Positions 54,661-64,000 of a stretch of DNA of 64,000 nt are shown piece after piece. Origin of the DNA: Muscardinus avellanarius (taxonomy: Eukaryota; Chordata; Mammalia; Rodentia; Gliridae); assembly GCA_963383645.1 (NCBI GenBank), contig OY726557.1, positions 149,907,860 through 149,971,859 on the forward strand. Reading direction: 5' to 3'. The notes below the pieces were generated by a model. It saw only the letters and a program-made list of their open reading frames with translations, was not told where the DNA came from and made no database searches. Position numbers and translations under genes: made by a program. Within the stretch, counting starts at the first letter, position 1; every line of letters begins with the position of its first letter.

Positions 54661-54857
54661 CAACGAGCATAATTCAGACTAAAAATTTGAATTTCTCATA
54701 GCACCCCTTTGCATCTGTCAACTGATAACTTCTACCAAGATGGCCTAGTACATTCTATTGTGGTACTTTTATAAATGTTTTATTATTATACCATTTTTCC
54801 TTTAGGTATGTGACAATTTTTAAAGGTAAATATAATCTAGTGGGCCTATTTTCTTTC

Positions 54858-55015
54858 TTTTACTTTTTTTATTGGTGCACTGTATTCATACATCATAATG
54901 CAATTAAAAAAAATTTGTGTAGACATAGGTGCACACACCACCCAGTTAGCCACTACCCCACACCATTCCCTCCCCCTCCCTCCTTCCCATGCTTGGCTTA
55001 GTGGTTGACATCTAA
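54858..55015 (-). mobile_element. L1 3'-end fragment
   Basis: 'actttttttattggtgcactg', 'acaccacccagttagccact', 'ccctccccctccctccttcc', 'gcttggcttagtggttgaca'. Same L1 terminus as at 14120, 5'-truncated. Confidence 0.88.
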
Positions 55016-55179
55016 TATTATAGCAATTTATCCGAAATTAACAATGGTAATCTCACATAACAGATTCATTTGTCTGATATCAAACTTTTGATCACTTAGA
55101 GATAACATTTCAATATTTCTTTTTGCTTTTTTCTTACCAGAGGATATGTTTTTCTTTTTTTTAAGATGAAACTAACATA

Positions 55180-55925
55180 CATTTTTTTCCAGAAAAAAAA
55201 AATCTATCCTAACATTATATATGAACTCTAAATACCCAAAACACTCACGAAAAAGAACAAAGCTAGAAGATGTACATTTTCTGATTTCAAACCTTAAAAA
55301 GCTACAATAATTGAAACAGTGTAGTACTACTATAAATGCAGATATATAAACCAGTGGAGTAAAATAAAAAGCCTAGAAATAAATTATTCCATATATGGTC
55401 AAGTTATTTTTGACAAGGTTTCCAAGAACATTTGGTGAAGAAAATAATGATCCTTTCACTAAATATTGTTGAAAAATAATGATTATAAGAAAAAGAATAA
55501 AGTTGGACCCTTACCTAACACCATATACAAATATTAACTCAAAGTAGATAAAAGACCTAAATGTAAATCTTAAGACGATAAACTTTTAGAAGAAAACCTG
55601 GGTCATAACACTTCACAACATTGAAATTGACAGTGATTTCTTGGATATGATTTCAAAGGCACAGGCAAAAACAGAATAAACAAGCTTTCTAAAAATAAAA
55701 AAATATTGTACATACAAAGACAATGTAAACAGAGTTAAAGTTACTGATAGAATGGGATAAAATATTTCCAAATGCTATATCTGAAAGTATATTATTATTC
55801 CAAATAGAAATCCTAAAATTTAGCAATAATACAAGCAAACAATACAATTTAGAAATAGGTAAAAGACTAAAATAAATAATGAATCTCCAAAGATTTTAAC
55901 CAATAAACACAAAAATATATTCTTC
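55180..55925 (+). mobile_element. Old L1 ORF2 3' coding fragment
   Basis: 'aaagctagaagatgtacattt', 'gctacaataattgaaacagtg', 'ccatatatggtcaagttatt', 'acctaaatgtaaatcttaa' and 'aaaaatagaataaacaagc'-type phrases follow the ORF2 C-terminal coding order on +. Heavily mutated and joined at its right end to an L1 front half in the opposite orientation. Confidence 0.8.
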
Positions 55926-55936
55926 TTTGCTTAGTA

Positions 55937-56860
55937 GTCTGCTGGATGGAAAATCTTGTTTCTCTGGTTCTGGTGTATATTACCTATTTCTTCTTTGTAG
56001 TTAATCTCTTTGAGTATTTTCTCTAGCGCTGGTTTTGAAGAGATAATTTCCTTCAGTTTCTGTTTGTCATGGAAGCTTCTTATTTCCCCATCTAATTTGA
56101 TAGTTGTGCTGGGCAGGAAATTTTTGGCTGAAAGTTGTTTTCTTTCAGAGTTTGGAATATGTTACTCCAAGCCTTTCTGGCTTTCATGACTTGTTTCGGG
56201 AAGTCTGGAGTGATTATAATTAGTTTGCCTCTGAATGTCACTTGGCCTTTTGTTTTTGTTGCCTTTAAGATTCTCTGCTTGGCTTCCACATTGGTCATTT
56301 TGACGATTATGTGGCATGGGGATCCTTTTCTCTGATCCTATCTAAAGGGAGTTCTATATGTTTCCTGGACCCATGTATCGATCTCTTTCTCTATGTTTGG
56401 AAAATTTTCTGATATTATTTCTTTGAAGATATTATTGATCCCTTTGGTTTCACCTTCTTTTCCTTCTTTTCCCTCCTCTTTTTCCTTTTTTCCCTCCTCT
56501 ATTTCGATTATTCTTAGATTAACTCTCTTAAAATGGGCCCATATTTCTTCAATGTCAGATTTCTGCTGTCTGATTTTTTTCTAAGTTATAAATTATGTGT
56601 TCGTTATTGGAGTGATCCTCTTCTGAGTGAGATTTGATTCTCCATGTGGTCTAATCCATTGTTTATACTTTGAATTGAGACCTTTACCTCAATAATTAAG
56701 ATGAAACTATCATACATCCTTTATGTCTTTTAGACTCTCTCTAAATTCTTTTCGAAGGCCCTGTATTATTTCTACAGTTATATTCCTGATTTGATCTTCT
56801 GGAGATCTCTGAATTTCTTTCTTATCAGGTTCTGATATGGGGTTGTGGGCATTCATTGCT
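55937..56860 (-). pseudogene. L1 ORF1 protein remnant
   Basis: ORF1p is a trimeric RNA-binding protein of L1 RNPs: coiled coil, RRM-like domain, C-terminal domain. Legible here are a Glu/Lys-rich coiled-coil part (near 56450-56560), HIIVKM at the RRM start, and the open piece 56092-56298 with KTKGQVTFRGKLIIITPDF and KARKAWSNIFQTLKENNFQP, the conserved C-terminal domain. Stops and frameshifts break the frame (for example just before 56298 and near 56700). Not functional. Confidence 0.8.
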
Positions 56861-56899
56861 CTATTGTTGTTCCTCTTTCCCATGATTTCAGAATTTTGT

Positions 56900-57761
56900 G
56901 CCTTCCCTGGGTCACTACAACTTCACTTAGGGTGCTCTATATCTCGAGTCTGTGGTAATCTCAGTCACCACTACTCCTTTACTGGGTTGTATCACAAAGT
57001 CTCAGACCTAGGGAGTTAATCGAGGCTGCGCTAGACCATGGGGGTGCCTGGCTGGGCGTTTTCCCATGGGGAGCTGTGACTAAGGTGTGGTATCTCTGCC
57101 ACTGCTACTTTTTACTGGGTTGGACTGCAAAATATAAGACCAGGGAGATTATCAAAGTCCCTGGGTGTGCAGTACAGTCATTTATCCTTTAGGGACCGCA
57201 ATTTCACTCAAGTTTATTGTGCATGTTGATCAGGAGCTTTCAAGGGCGTGGTGAACTCGCTGTCACTGCTGGCAATATGGCGCCGCTGCTACACCCTCGA
57301 CCGTGAGGCTGGCACTGCTGGCAATATGCTGCCATGCCCTTGGCTGTGAGGCTGGCGTATTTCTTTTCTGGTTTTGAGCTCCGTTCTGAGTCCCTGGAAG
57401 GCATGATGAGCTTGACCACTGGGAGTTTTAGATGTTCTTTGCGCTGAAAGAACTGCTGAATTACATCCGAATGATCCGTAGCTGCTCAGTGCAGCTCCTT
57501 GTTTACCTTTTCTCTCTGGACCCTGGTGCTGTGAGGGAAGATGGTGCCTGCATGGCCCTGCTGCTGCATTGTGGGCTTGATTTCTGGTCTCTGGTTGTTC
57601 TTCTAGTCTTTTTCTTCTCTGTCCCTTGTGTTTACATTTTTTATTTCTCTGCTGATGGCATTTTCTGGCTATGAAAAGCGCTGATTTTGTGGCAATAGAG
57701 ATCGAGTTTTAGCAGGGCTCGTAAACACTGCTTTTCTCAGTCGCCATCTTCCCGGAAGTCC
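56900..57761 (-). promoter_or_regulatory. L1 5' UTR promoter region with internal tandem repeats and YY1-type site
   Basis: 'aagatggcga' (complement of 57741-57750) near the 5' terminus matches the YY1 core found at the start of many L1 promoters. Two internal repeats are visible: a ~135-bp one (copies starting near 56953 and 57088, sharing 'ctactcctttactgggttg' / 'ctactttttactgggttgg') and a ~62-bp one (57268 and 57330 region, sharing 'cactgctggcaatatg'). The first 60 bp are well preserved. Confidence 0.65.
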
Positions 57762-57849
57762 TCTCTTTTACTTTTTGATTGAACTTGTCTTTAATTTCAA
57801 AAAGAAATATTGTAACTGGAAGGAACCCAAACCACACCTAAGTCATTCA

Positions 57850-57935
57850 TTTTATGAAGAAAATAATTGAAGTGCACAGAATTTAAGTCATTTGCCCACT
57901 GTCACAAAGATGTATAAAGCAGTCTGGTTAGATGA
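57850..57935 (-). mobile_element. MIR SINE fragment
   Basis: 'cattttatgaagaaaataatt', 'tttaagtcatttgcccactgtca' and 'aaagcagtctggttag' resemble the complement of the MIR core. Confidence 0.55.
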
Positions 57936-58149
57936 AGAAATCAATGAATAAATGCTAAAATTAGAATTCCAGGTATTTGCCCTTGAAACCATTCTTTCTT
58001 CTACTTTACCAATAATAAGTATAAATAAGTGTTGTGATGGTATTGAAAATTTGCTCTAGTATTAATTTCCAAAATGTAAGAAGCAATCAGAGCCTGGGTG
58101 CTACATAGGCACTCAGGCAGGGAGGGGCAGCAGCTGCTACACTGCAGAG

Positions 58150-58152
<3 letters not shown>

Positions 58153-58196
<44 letters not shown>
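58153..58196. repeat. (TC)n microsatellite
   Basis: About 22 TC units; not joined to a SINE. Confidence 0.97.
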
Positions 58197-58201
<5 letters not shown>

Positions 58202-58798
58202 CTTTGTTCTAATGATTAACCTATAGTAAGAATGCAAAGAAAATCAAGGCCTTTAGCCTTAAAAGAATAGAAGCCTTTAGCCCTAAAAATACATAGAGGC
58301 AATGGGTACTTCTGTTTACCTCTCCTCTCCTTTGTGACCTGGCCTGGGTATAGAAATTAAACATATGCTGCTTTAAAGCCCCCATAGTAGATCCAATACA
58401 GCCTAATACAATAGAGGTGGAAACAAGGTAAATTATTGACCTCTGCACTTAGTAAGTGTACTGTCCGGAGGCAAAGAGGCATCACGTGGCTAAGAAATAA
58501 GTTACTAGTCCATTGCCTTGATAACAGTAATAAGACCATATCAATACAAAATCTACTTAATGTCCAGGGATGAAGAGGGGGTCAAAGTTCTATTTTCAAG
58601 CTTTCCAACATGCCTGCACACTGCTTTTTCTTCTCTTCTCTATTTCCTATTTATTTTGTAATAAAGACTTGCTAAAGCTGTACCAAGATATTAATTTTAA
58701 TTTTTCTATTCAACAAATTCTAGTCAAATAGAAAAAGAAGAGGTCACAGCACCAATACAACCATAAAAAACATGATTTTGTCAGAGAATGTTTTTAAA

Positions 58799-58849
<51 letters not shown>

Positions 58850-59037
58850 TTTATGTATAAATACCTTTTTAACTTTGTTCAGAGAGGACAAATCCAGTTG
58901 TATAGCAAATAAGAAATGAGAATCCAGACTAAAGTTATTTAGTTTGACCTTGAATCTGTTAAAGAACTAGAAAAATGAGAATATAATTAATTTTTTCTAT
59001 CAAAAGATTAGCTTAACTTAAAGTAACTCCATTTTGT
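58197..59037. other. No recognised feature apart from a (TA)n run
   Basis: Single-copy-looking. Contains a short near-duplication at 58248-58288 ('aaggcctttagccttaaaa' / 'aagcctttagccctaaaa'). Confidence 0.4.
58801..58846. repeat. (TA)n microsatellite
   Basis: 23 uninterrupted TA units. Confidence 0.97.
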
Positions 59038-59052
59038 AAAACCACTATTTTG

Positions 59053-60390
59053 GGCCAAAAACATACACTGGAAAGAACATAGCCTCTTCAACAAATGGTG
59101 TTAGCAAAACTGGTTAACCATATGCAGAAAAATGGAAATAAACTCCACTTTCTCACCCTGCCCAAGCATTAATTCATGATGGATCAAAGACTTGAAAATC
59201 AGACAAGAGACCTTGTAATTCCTGAAGTGGGAATAGATCCAACACTGCAACACATAGGCACAGGCAAAAAATTTCTCAACAAGACCCCAAAGGCAAAAGA
59301 CACAACAAAAATGTATCAATATGTGGGATTACATTAAACTGAAGAGCTTCTGTACAGCAAAGGAAACTATCAAGAACCTCAACAGAGAGCTGAGAGAATG
59401 GGAGAAAATTTTTGCCAACTATTCCTCTGATAGAGGACTATATCTAGAATATACAAAGAATTCAAGAAACTCAGCACTAAGAAAAAAAATAACCCAATCA
59501 AAAAATGAACAAGTGAACTAAATAGACACTTCACAAAAGAAGAGTTCAAATGGCCAATAAATGTATGAAAAATGTTCAACATCATTAGCAATCAGAGAGA
59601 TAGAAATAATCAAAATTACCCTGAAATTTCCCCTAATTTCAACTAGAATGGCAATAATTCAAAACACAAAAAATGCTAGCAAGGATGTGGAGAAGTGGGA
59701 ATTCTAATATGTTGTTGGTGGTATTGCAAATTAGTTCAACCACTTTGTAAAACAGTATAGAGAATCTTCAGAAGAATGGGAATGAAAACCTACCATATGA
59801 TCCAGCAAGACCACTTCTGGGTATCTACCAAAAAAAAAAGGAAGCCAAATTACCATACTAATGCATACATATCTATGCTCATAGCCACACAATTGCCATA
59901 CTATGGAACCAGCCAAGATGTCCATCAACAGATGAATGGATTACAAAACTATGGGATATTTTACTCAACCATAAAAAAGAAAAAAATGGTTTCATTTACA
60001 GGGAAATGAATGGAACTGAAGAACATTATAAGTGAGATTAGTCAGTCACAAAAAGTAAAAATTTGGATGTTTTCCCTAATATGTGGAAACTAGGGAAAAA
60101 AAAGGTCATAGGAGAAACTCTAGACGAAGAAGGAAAAACCATAGATGAGCAAATAAGGCGACCAGAGAGGGATGTGAAGGGGAAAGAGGGAAATTATCTA
60201 ATGTACATGATGTACATTCACAAATATCAAAGTCAATCACTGAGCAAAACATAAGGAGAAAGGAGGAAGGAGGGATTGGGTTGGGAACTGGAGAAGAGCT
60301 AAATGAGTGAGGTGTGCATGTACACCTCTAGCATCTTATACCCCATTAAGATGTATGACTCCATTAGTGCACCAATAAAAAAAAATTTTT
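59053..60390 (+). mobile_element. L1 3' end, ORF2 C-terminus plus 3' UTR, 5'-truncated
   Basis: From 'aaaacatacactggaaagaa' through ORF2 C-terminal coding to 'cataccccattaagatgtatg'-type 3' end ('tataccccattaagatgtat', 60338-60357) and 'caccaataaaaaaaa'. Flanked by a diverged target duplication, 'aaaaccactattttg' (about 59038-59052) and 'aaacccaccattttg' (about 60391-60405). This 3' terminus is the sense form of the fragments at 8695, 14120, 15318 and 54858. Confidence 0.9.
59321..59521 (+). pseudogene. L1 ORF2 C-terminal fragment
   Basis: The 66-residue open stretch ([18 protein letters not shown] ... [20 protein letters not shown]) is the conserved region near the C-terminus of L1 ORF2p, the endonuclease/reverse transcriptase. 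Only this end survives. Further ORF2 coding continues in other frames to about 60090. Confidence 0.85.
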
Positions 60391-60912
60391 AAACCCACCA
60401 TTTTGTAACTTTGTAGAAGTTCTTTATTCTTTGTAAGTTTTCATTTTCATAATATTGCAAATGTCAACTCCTCCTCCAGTATTCCATTCATGACAAATTA
60501 ACCAATCATGGTAGACTATGAAATTATGGTCCCACCAATAGAAGTATGGTGAAAAATCTATGTTAGGGATAAAAACTGGACTGACTTCCTGCTCAGTGTT
60601 TAAGTTTACTAGATTTCTGCTGGTGGCACACCCTTTTTGCAAAAAGTAAAATTAACTTGCTGAGTCACTTTCAAACATGTCTTTTCTTATGACACAATGA
60701 AAATTATTTCTAACAGAAAGAGACTAAATTTTGGTGGTTGTCTTTAGTTGCTTTATTCAAACTTTTGAGTTTAGTAAGACACTAGTACTTAGCTCCAGGT
60801 CTTCAACAGTCTTTTGGCATATTTGAGACCTTCTTTTAATTATATTCCAAAGACTTATCAAAGTATTTGAAGTTTGCTGGCTTTAAAGTAAGTGTTTAAA
60901 AAAGATGGACAA
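60391..60912. other. No recognised feature
   Basis: Single-copy-looking sequence after the L1 target duplication. Confidence 0.4.
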
Positions 60913-61120
60913 GCCCAGCTAGTCATTGTGGCACATGCCTGTAATTCCAGTACTTTGGAGGTTGAGATAGAATTGCTGGTCTTAGGGCAGCCTCAGCAAC
61001 TTAGTGAGGCCCCAGAAACTTACCTAGACCCTGTTTCAAAATAAAAAGTCAAATAGGGATGGGCATGTGCTCAGAGGCAGTATGCCCTTGGTGTTCAGAC
61101 CCCAGTACAAAAGAAAAAAG
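60913..61120 (+). mobile_element. B1-dID SINE, old copy
   Basis: 'cagctagtcattgtggcaca', 'agaccctgtttcaaaataaaa', 'gggatgggcatgtgctcaga', 'tgttcagaccccagtac'. Confidence 0.9.
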
Positions 61121-61211
61121 ACAAATATTTTTCTCTGTGGTAGCAGGCTGTTTACTACCTCAGAGTAAAGCCTGACTGGTTACTCTAACCTTTGGCTTTT
61201 TAGAATACCAT

Positions 61212-61424
61212 TTTTTTTGTGTGTATGGTATTGGGGATGGAACTCAGGGGCTTTCTACCTCCGGGCTACACTCTCAGATCTATTTTATATTTTATTTGGA
61301 AACAGGGTCTCACTAAGTTGCTGAGAGCCTCACTAAGTAGCTGAGGTTGGCTTCAAACCTGTGCAATCCTCCTGTCTCAGCCTCCAAGTACTGGGCTTAC
61401 AAGCGTGTGCCACCACACCCAGCT
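61212..61424 (-). mobile_element. B1-dID SINE with probable target duplication
   Basis: T run, 'ggtattggggatggaactca', 'ggaaacagggtctcactaagt', 'gtgtgccaccacacccagc'. 'ttagaata' precedes (61200-61207) and follows ('cttagaataac' at 61426). Confidence 0.94.
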
Positions 61425-62167
61425 TCTTAGAATAACTTTAAAATCCTTTCCCAGCCACTATTAATTCAGTGCCCTAAGTACAAAGAGAAAGGCTTTTCCT
61501 GATTACACAGTTTCAGTATTTTTAACACTTAGTGTAATTTGTGGATTTCTAAGAATGTTGTTATTAGTACCCAAACACAAGGGAGGAAATAACCATTTTA
61601 ATCAGCAATTGAAATTAGTTTCCAGATCTTTCCCAGATCTTGAGCAGGAGGAAGAAAGAGGTCTGCTGACAATTAGGCCTCCTGTGGTTGTTCAGTTAGA
61701 GCCTAGCTTAGAATGTCTGTGTCATTTATAATTCATGGTGCAAATTTACAGCCATTGTGTTCTGCCTGGGATAAGAAAATTCCCTGCTGGGGTTTATAAG
61801 GAGAGTTGTTAACAGTGCTGGTACCTGATTAGTTTCATTGAATTAATAAAATGAACCACTCTCAGTGCCCTGACAACTTTAATATTCAGATACCACATGC
61901 AATTTTGCAGAAGGTCAGGGCAAGGACAGATGCAGCAATACACCAGGCCATAGCGTTGGTCTTTATTTTGCCGTGCCTCCAGCCTCTACAGGTCCCTGAA
62001 CTCTGGATACATTTCTGACTGCCTCCTAAGCTCAGTGTCTCCCAGAAAGAATAATATGCAATTATTTATAATTTAAAAATATAGAGTACCTTCTCATTCC
62101 TGTTCCTAAAAGACTATAGTTATGTTTACAAAATTAATCTCATTCTCAAAATCTGCTCTATCTTCTC
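61425..62167. other. No recognised feature
   Basis: Single-copy-looking sequence up to the LTR boundary. Confidence 0.4.
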
Positions 62168-62363
62168 TGTAACATTGAAATTGAGTTGGGTGTCGCAAAG
62201 GAGGCAAACAACAGCCATGTTATTAAAGGCCTCTTTAATTAAAACTGGCACCTTCGGGCAAGGTCTACCAACTGTGGGGGAAAGGACTGATGACCGAGCA
62301 GCAGAGTGTTGTGGTCAGCAGAGTCATAGTCACCAGAGTCACGCTGCAGAGAAGAAGTGAGGG

Positions 62364-62373
62364 TATTTATGTA
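62364..62373 (-). promoter_or_regulatory. LTR TATA box
   Basis: The complementary strand reads 'tacataaata', about 200 bp from the 3' end of the LTR, a normal U3/R position. Transcription would start near 62335-62340. Confidence 0.6.
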
Positions 62374-62425
62374 GGCGGTGTCTTGGGGTGGGGCTAGCAG
62401 CATGGAAATGCCGGTCCTCTCATGA

Positions 62426-62480
62426 CATCTGGAGTCTTGTGGCATCTGGAGTCTCCCCTGAGATATCTGGAGTCTTGTGA
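62426..62480 (-). repeat. Triplicated U3 motif in the LTR
   Basis: 'atctggagtct' occurs at about 62427, 62444 and 62465 (spacings 17 and 21), two copies extended by 'tgtg'. Short direct repeats at this place in a retroviral U3 are often enhancer elements. Confidence 0.8.
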
Positions 62481-62545
62481 AGTCTCCGCTTCTGGCTTCC
62501 TGGGTTCTGCCTCCTGTCCCCATTGTGGGATTCCATGGGGGAAAG

Positions 62546-63300
62546 GAGGGACCCGACCTATCATCCCAGCCTTTTGGTGATATTGGGCAATGACTGAATC
62601 AATAACTGCTTCCTGCTGTCAGGAGGCATCATAGAGGGCCTCTTGGCCTGGAGAGGTTGTGTCATTCAGAAGTGGGCAGGTGGGAGTATTGCTGCAGCAG
62701 GAGTTGATTTGAGGTTACCCTGAGCAGATTGGTAATGCACATTTGAATGAACTTTAGCAGACGAGGGGCTATTAAAAGAAAAGGAAAATTGTGAGAATGG
62801 GTCCTGGGAAAGGAAGGAGCCCACCAGCTACTGGCCCATGGAAGCCTTCCAGATATGAGGTAGACTGTCAATATCGTGTTTTAGATTCTCACTTAACCTG
62901 GTCAGAGTTTAGACATTTTCCTCCACTAGACCAGAATCATTAATATAATAGTAGCATTTTTCCATGAGAAAGAAACATACACCACTCTTTTCAGCAGTTA
63001 GTAAGTATGGGTCAGTCTGGTTAAATGGAAAACATGCTATTGGGTCAGGAGCATCAGTAACAGATTTTACAGAGTCTAACACTTATGGCTGCACTGTACT
63101 GATTCCACCTGTGATCGGTCCAACATTTTATGAAGGGGCAGCAAATAGGTTGCTTGCATGGTGAATTTCCAGACATAAACAATTGGGCCTCCTGAAATAA
63201 AAGCATTAAAAATAATTATGCTGCAAAAAATGAAGCTTAGTGGGCCCCGACATTGTACAGGAGAATTTGTCATGGGGCTGTTGTAATGGAGCTCTTTTTA
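62546..63300 (-). pseudogene. Retroviral region between pol and LTR, env mostly deleted
   Basis: Only about 750 bp separate the integrase remnant from the LTR, well below a full env gene. A possible env scrap on the complementary strand, YVWKFTMQATYLL (63076-63273 frame), is weak. I see no intact signal peptide, cleavage site or membrane anchor. The rest could be untranslated or unrelated. Confidence 0.45.
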
Positions 63301-63800
63301 GCTGAGTAAAGTGATGCCATTTGGGGTCCCCCAGATATTTTGGCAACAGTAGGTGTGGTGAGGATCACCATAAAAGGCCCAGTCCACTGTGGTTGGAGAT
63401 GTTTGGTTGAAGCGACTTGAGGAGGCCTTGGTCTCCTGGCTTAAGGGCCTTGGCTGCCGGGTGTGGAGCTGCTTCTTTGGTCCCAGGTTGGGGAAGATAT
63501 CTGTTAGCATGTTCCTGAAGGAGATACCTTTCCTGATGACTGCAGTCGATGTGGGATGTGGAGCTGCCAAGAAATGCCAAGGGCCCATGCCACCTGTTGA
63601 GTAACCTTAGGAATAAAAGCTGGTCCATTATTAGACTGTAAGGAATTAGTGAATCCAAACCGAAGGATGATGTCTGAGCATAGAACATTACCCACTGTGC
63701 TGGTTGTCTTGTCCTTTGAAGGAAAAGCCTGTACCAAACCTGTTAGGGTGTCGACCATGGTAATAAGATATTTTAGTTTTTTGTGAGAAGGCATATGGGT
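63301..63800 (-). pseudogene. Retroviral integrase remnant
   Basis: Frame 63504-63794 reads VDTLTGLVQAFPSKD (first catalytic Asp block of the integrase core), then FGFTNSLQSNNGPAFI, where the second catalytic Asp of the usual D-N-G-P is an Asn, and then HRLQSSGKV, after which the frame is lost before the third acidic residue. The continuation is in another frame (63365-63688): ALKPGDQGLLKSLQP, matching the C-terminal integrase domain, and then a third frame toward 63300. The order and style are gammaretrovirus-like (class I). Inactive. Confidence 0.85.
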
Positions 63801-64000
63801 GAGATCAATTTGACAGTTCTATCCTGGCAAATGTCCTCTTATTGGGTAGGTAGGAAAGATGGGCGTAGGCCTCCTTGAAGAGAAACAGTGACACAAGTAG
63901 AACAGGAAGCACTGGCTTTACTAATCAGCTATTGCAGGAGGGGAGAATAAAACAGGAGGTTTAGGAAATGTTTAAATGCCATAGGCCCAATGTGTAGGAA
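63801..64000 (-). mobile_element. Retroviral pol region continuing off the window
   Basis: Contiguous with the integrase remnant and expected to hold the upstream part of integrase. No clear motif is read here, and the element is cut by the window end. Confidence 0.5.

Larger units (their letters stand above)
55926..57761 (-). mobile_element. L1 front half: 5' UTR plus decayed ORF1, no ORF2
   Basis: Read on the complementary strand, it starts at 57761 with 'ggacttccgggaagatggcga', passes a GC-rich 5' UTR (about 57761-56900) with internal repeats, then an ORF1 region (about 56860-55937) ending in a stop at its normal place. ORF2 and the 3' UTR are missing, and no T run marks a poly-A end at the left edge. 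L1 normally loses its 5' end, not its 3' end, so a deletion or rearrangement after insertion is likely. Confidence 0.82.
62168..62545 (-). mobile_element. Endogenous retrovirus 3' LTR
   Basis: Lies immediately 3' of retroviral pol/env remnants on the complementary strand. On that strand it ends '...caatgttaca' at 62168 (terminal CA). It carries a TATA box 'tacataaata' (62373-62364), an ATTAAA-type polyadenylation signal (about 62239-62233) and a U3 motif repeated three times (62426-62480). The U3 start is uncertain (about 62520-62560). No polypurine tract stands out. The 94-aa - frame through it is incidental. Confidence 0.75.

Noticed and set aside
55180..57761. Classic twin-priming inversion of a single L1
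   Set aside because: The arrangement is the reverse of the expected one, and the two pieces seem to differ in age.
62239..62523. 94-aa minus frame as a retroviral accessory or superantigen-like gene in the LTR
   Set aside because: It runs through the TATA box and U3/R with no motif; LTRs often have short open frames by chance.

Overview
The window is mammalian nuclear DNA made almost entirely of interspersed repeats. I found no cellular protein-coding gene, no tRNA, rRNA or other RNA gene, and no CRISPR array. The best clue to the organism is one SINE family present in more than 50 copies on both strands. It has a B1-like left half (GC-rich start, '...cttgtaatccc...', '...gaccctgtttcaaa'), an A-rich linker, and a tRNA-like ID right half ('gctggg-gtgtagctcagaggtagaatgcc-ctgggttcaatccccagtacc') with an A-rich tail. 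That is the B1-dID dimer of squirrel-related rodents. Its density, plus several very young copies, suggests a sciurid (ground squirrel, marmot or tree squirrel). This is inference from repeat content, not a database match.

Layout. 1-2919: decayed, heavily deleted endogenous retrovirus on +, with the end of a 5' LTR at the window edge, a protease DTGAD motif, reverse transcriptase blocks full of stops and frameshifts, and a 3' LTR. 2.9-24.3 kb: alternating B1-dID SINEs, old MIR and L2 fragments, two Tigger-like DNA transposon fossils, short 3' ends of L1, microsatellites and unannotated single-copy-looking sequence. 24.8-26.7 kb: a GC-rich block unlike its AT-rich surroundings, made of three unrelated tandem repeats (about 50 bp x 15; about 180 bp x 3, diverged; 69 bp x 7). 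It is the most unusual object in the window. 26.8-54.8 kb: more SINEs, microsatellites including a long polypurine tract at 30.0-30.2 kb, MIR, L2, L1 and two further repeat families each present twice. 54.8-60.4 kb: L1-rich zone with an L1 tail, an old ORF2 3' piece on +, an L1 front half (5' UTR plus ORF1, no ORF2) on -, and a 3' L1 piece on +. 62.2-64.0 kb: second retrovirus on -, with one LTR (TATA box, repeated U3 motif) and a decayed integrase running off the window end.

No set of genes here works together. The biology visible is the insertion history of mobile elements: nested insertions, target-site duplications (up to 19 bp, perfect), SINE tails expanding into microsatellites, and decayed retroviral and L1 reading frames. 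The region is probably intergenic or lies in a large intron. SINE boundaries are good to a few bases where a target duplication is stated, otherwise to about 5-15 bases. Edges of MIR, L2, LTR and old L1 pieces are approximate.
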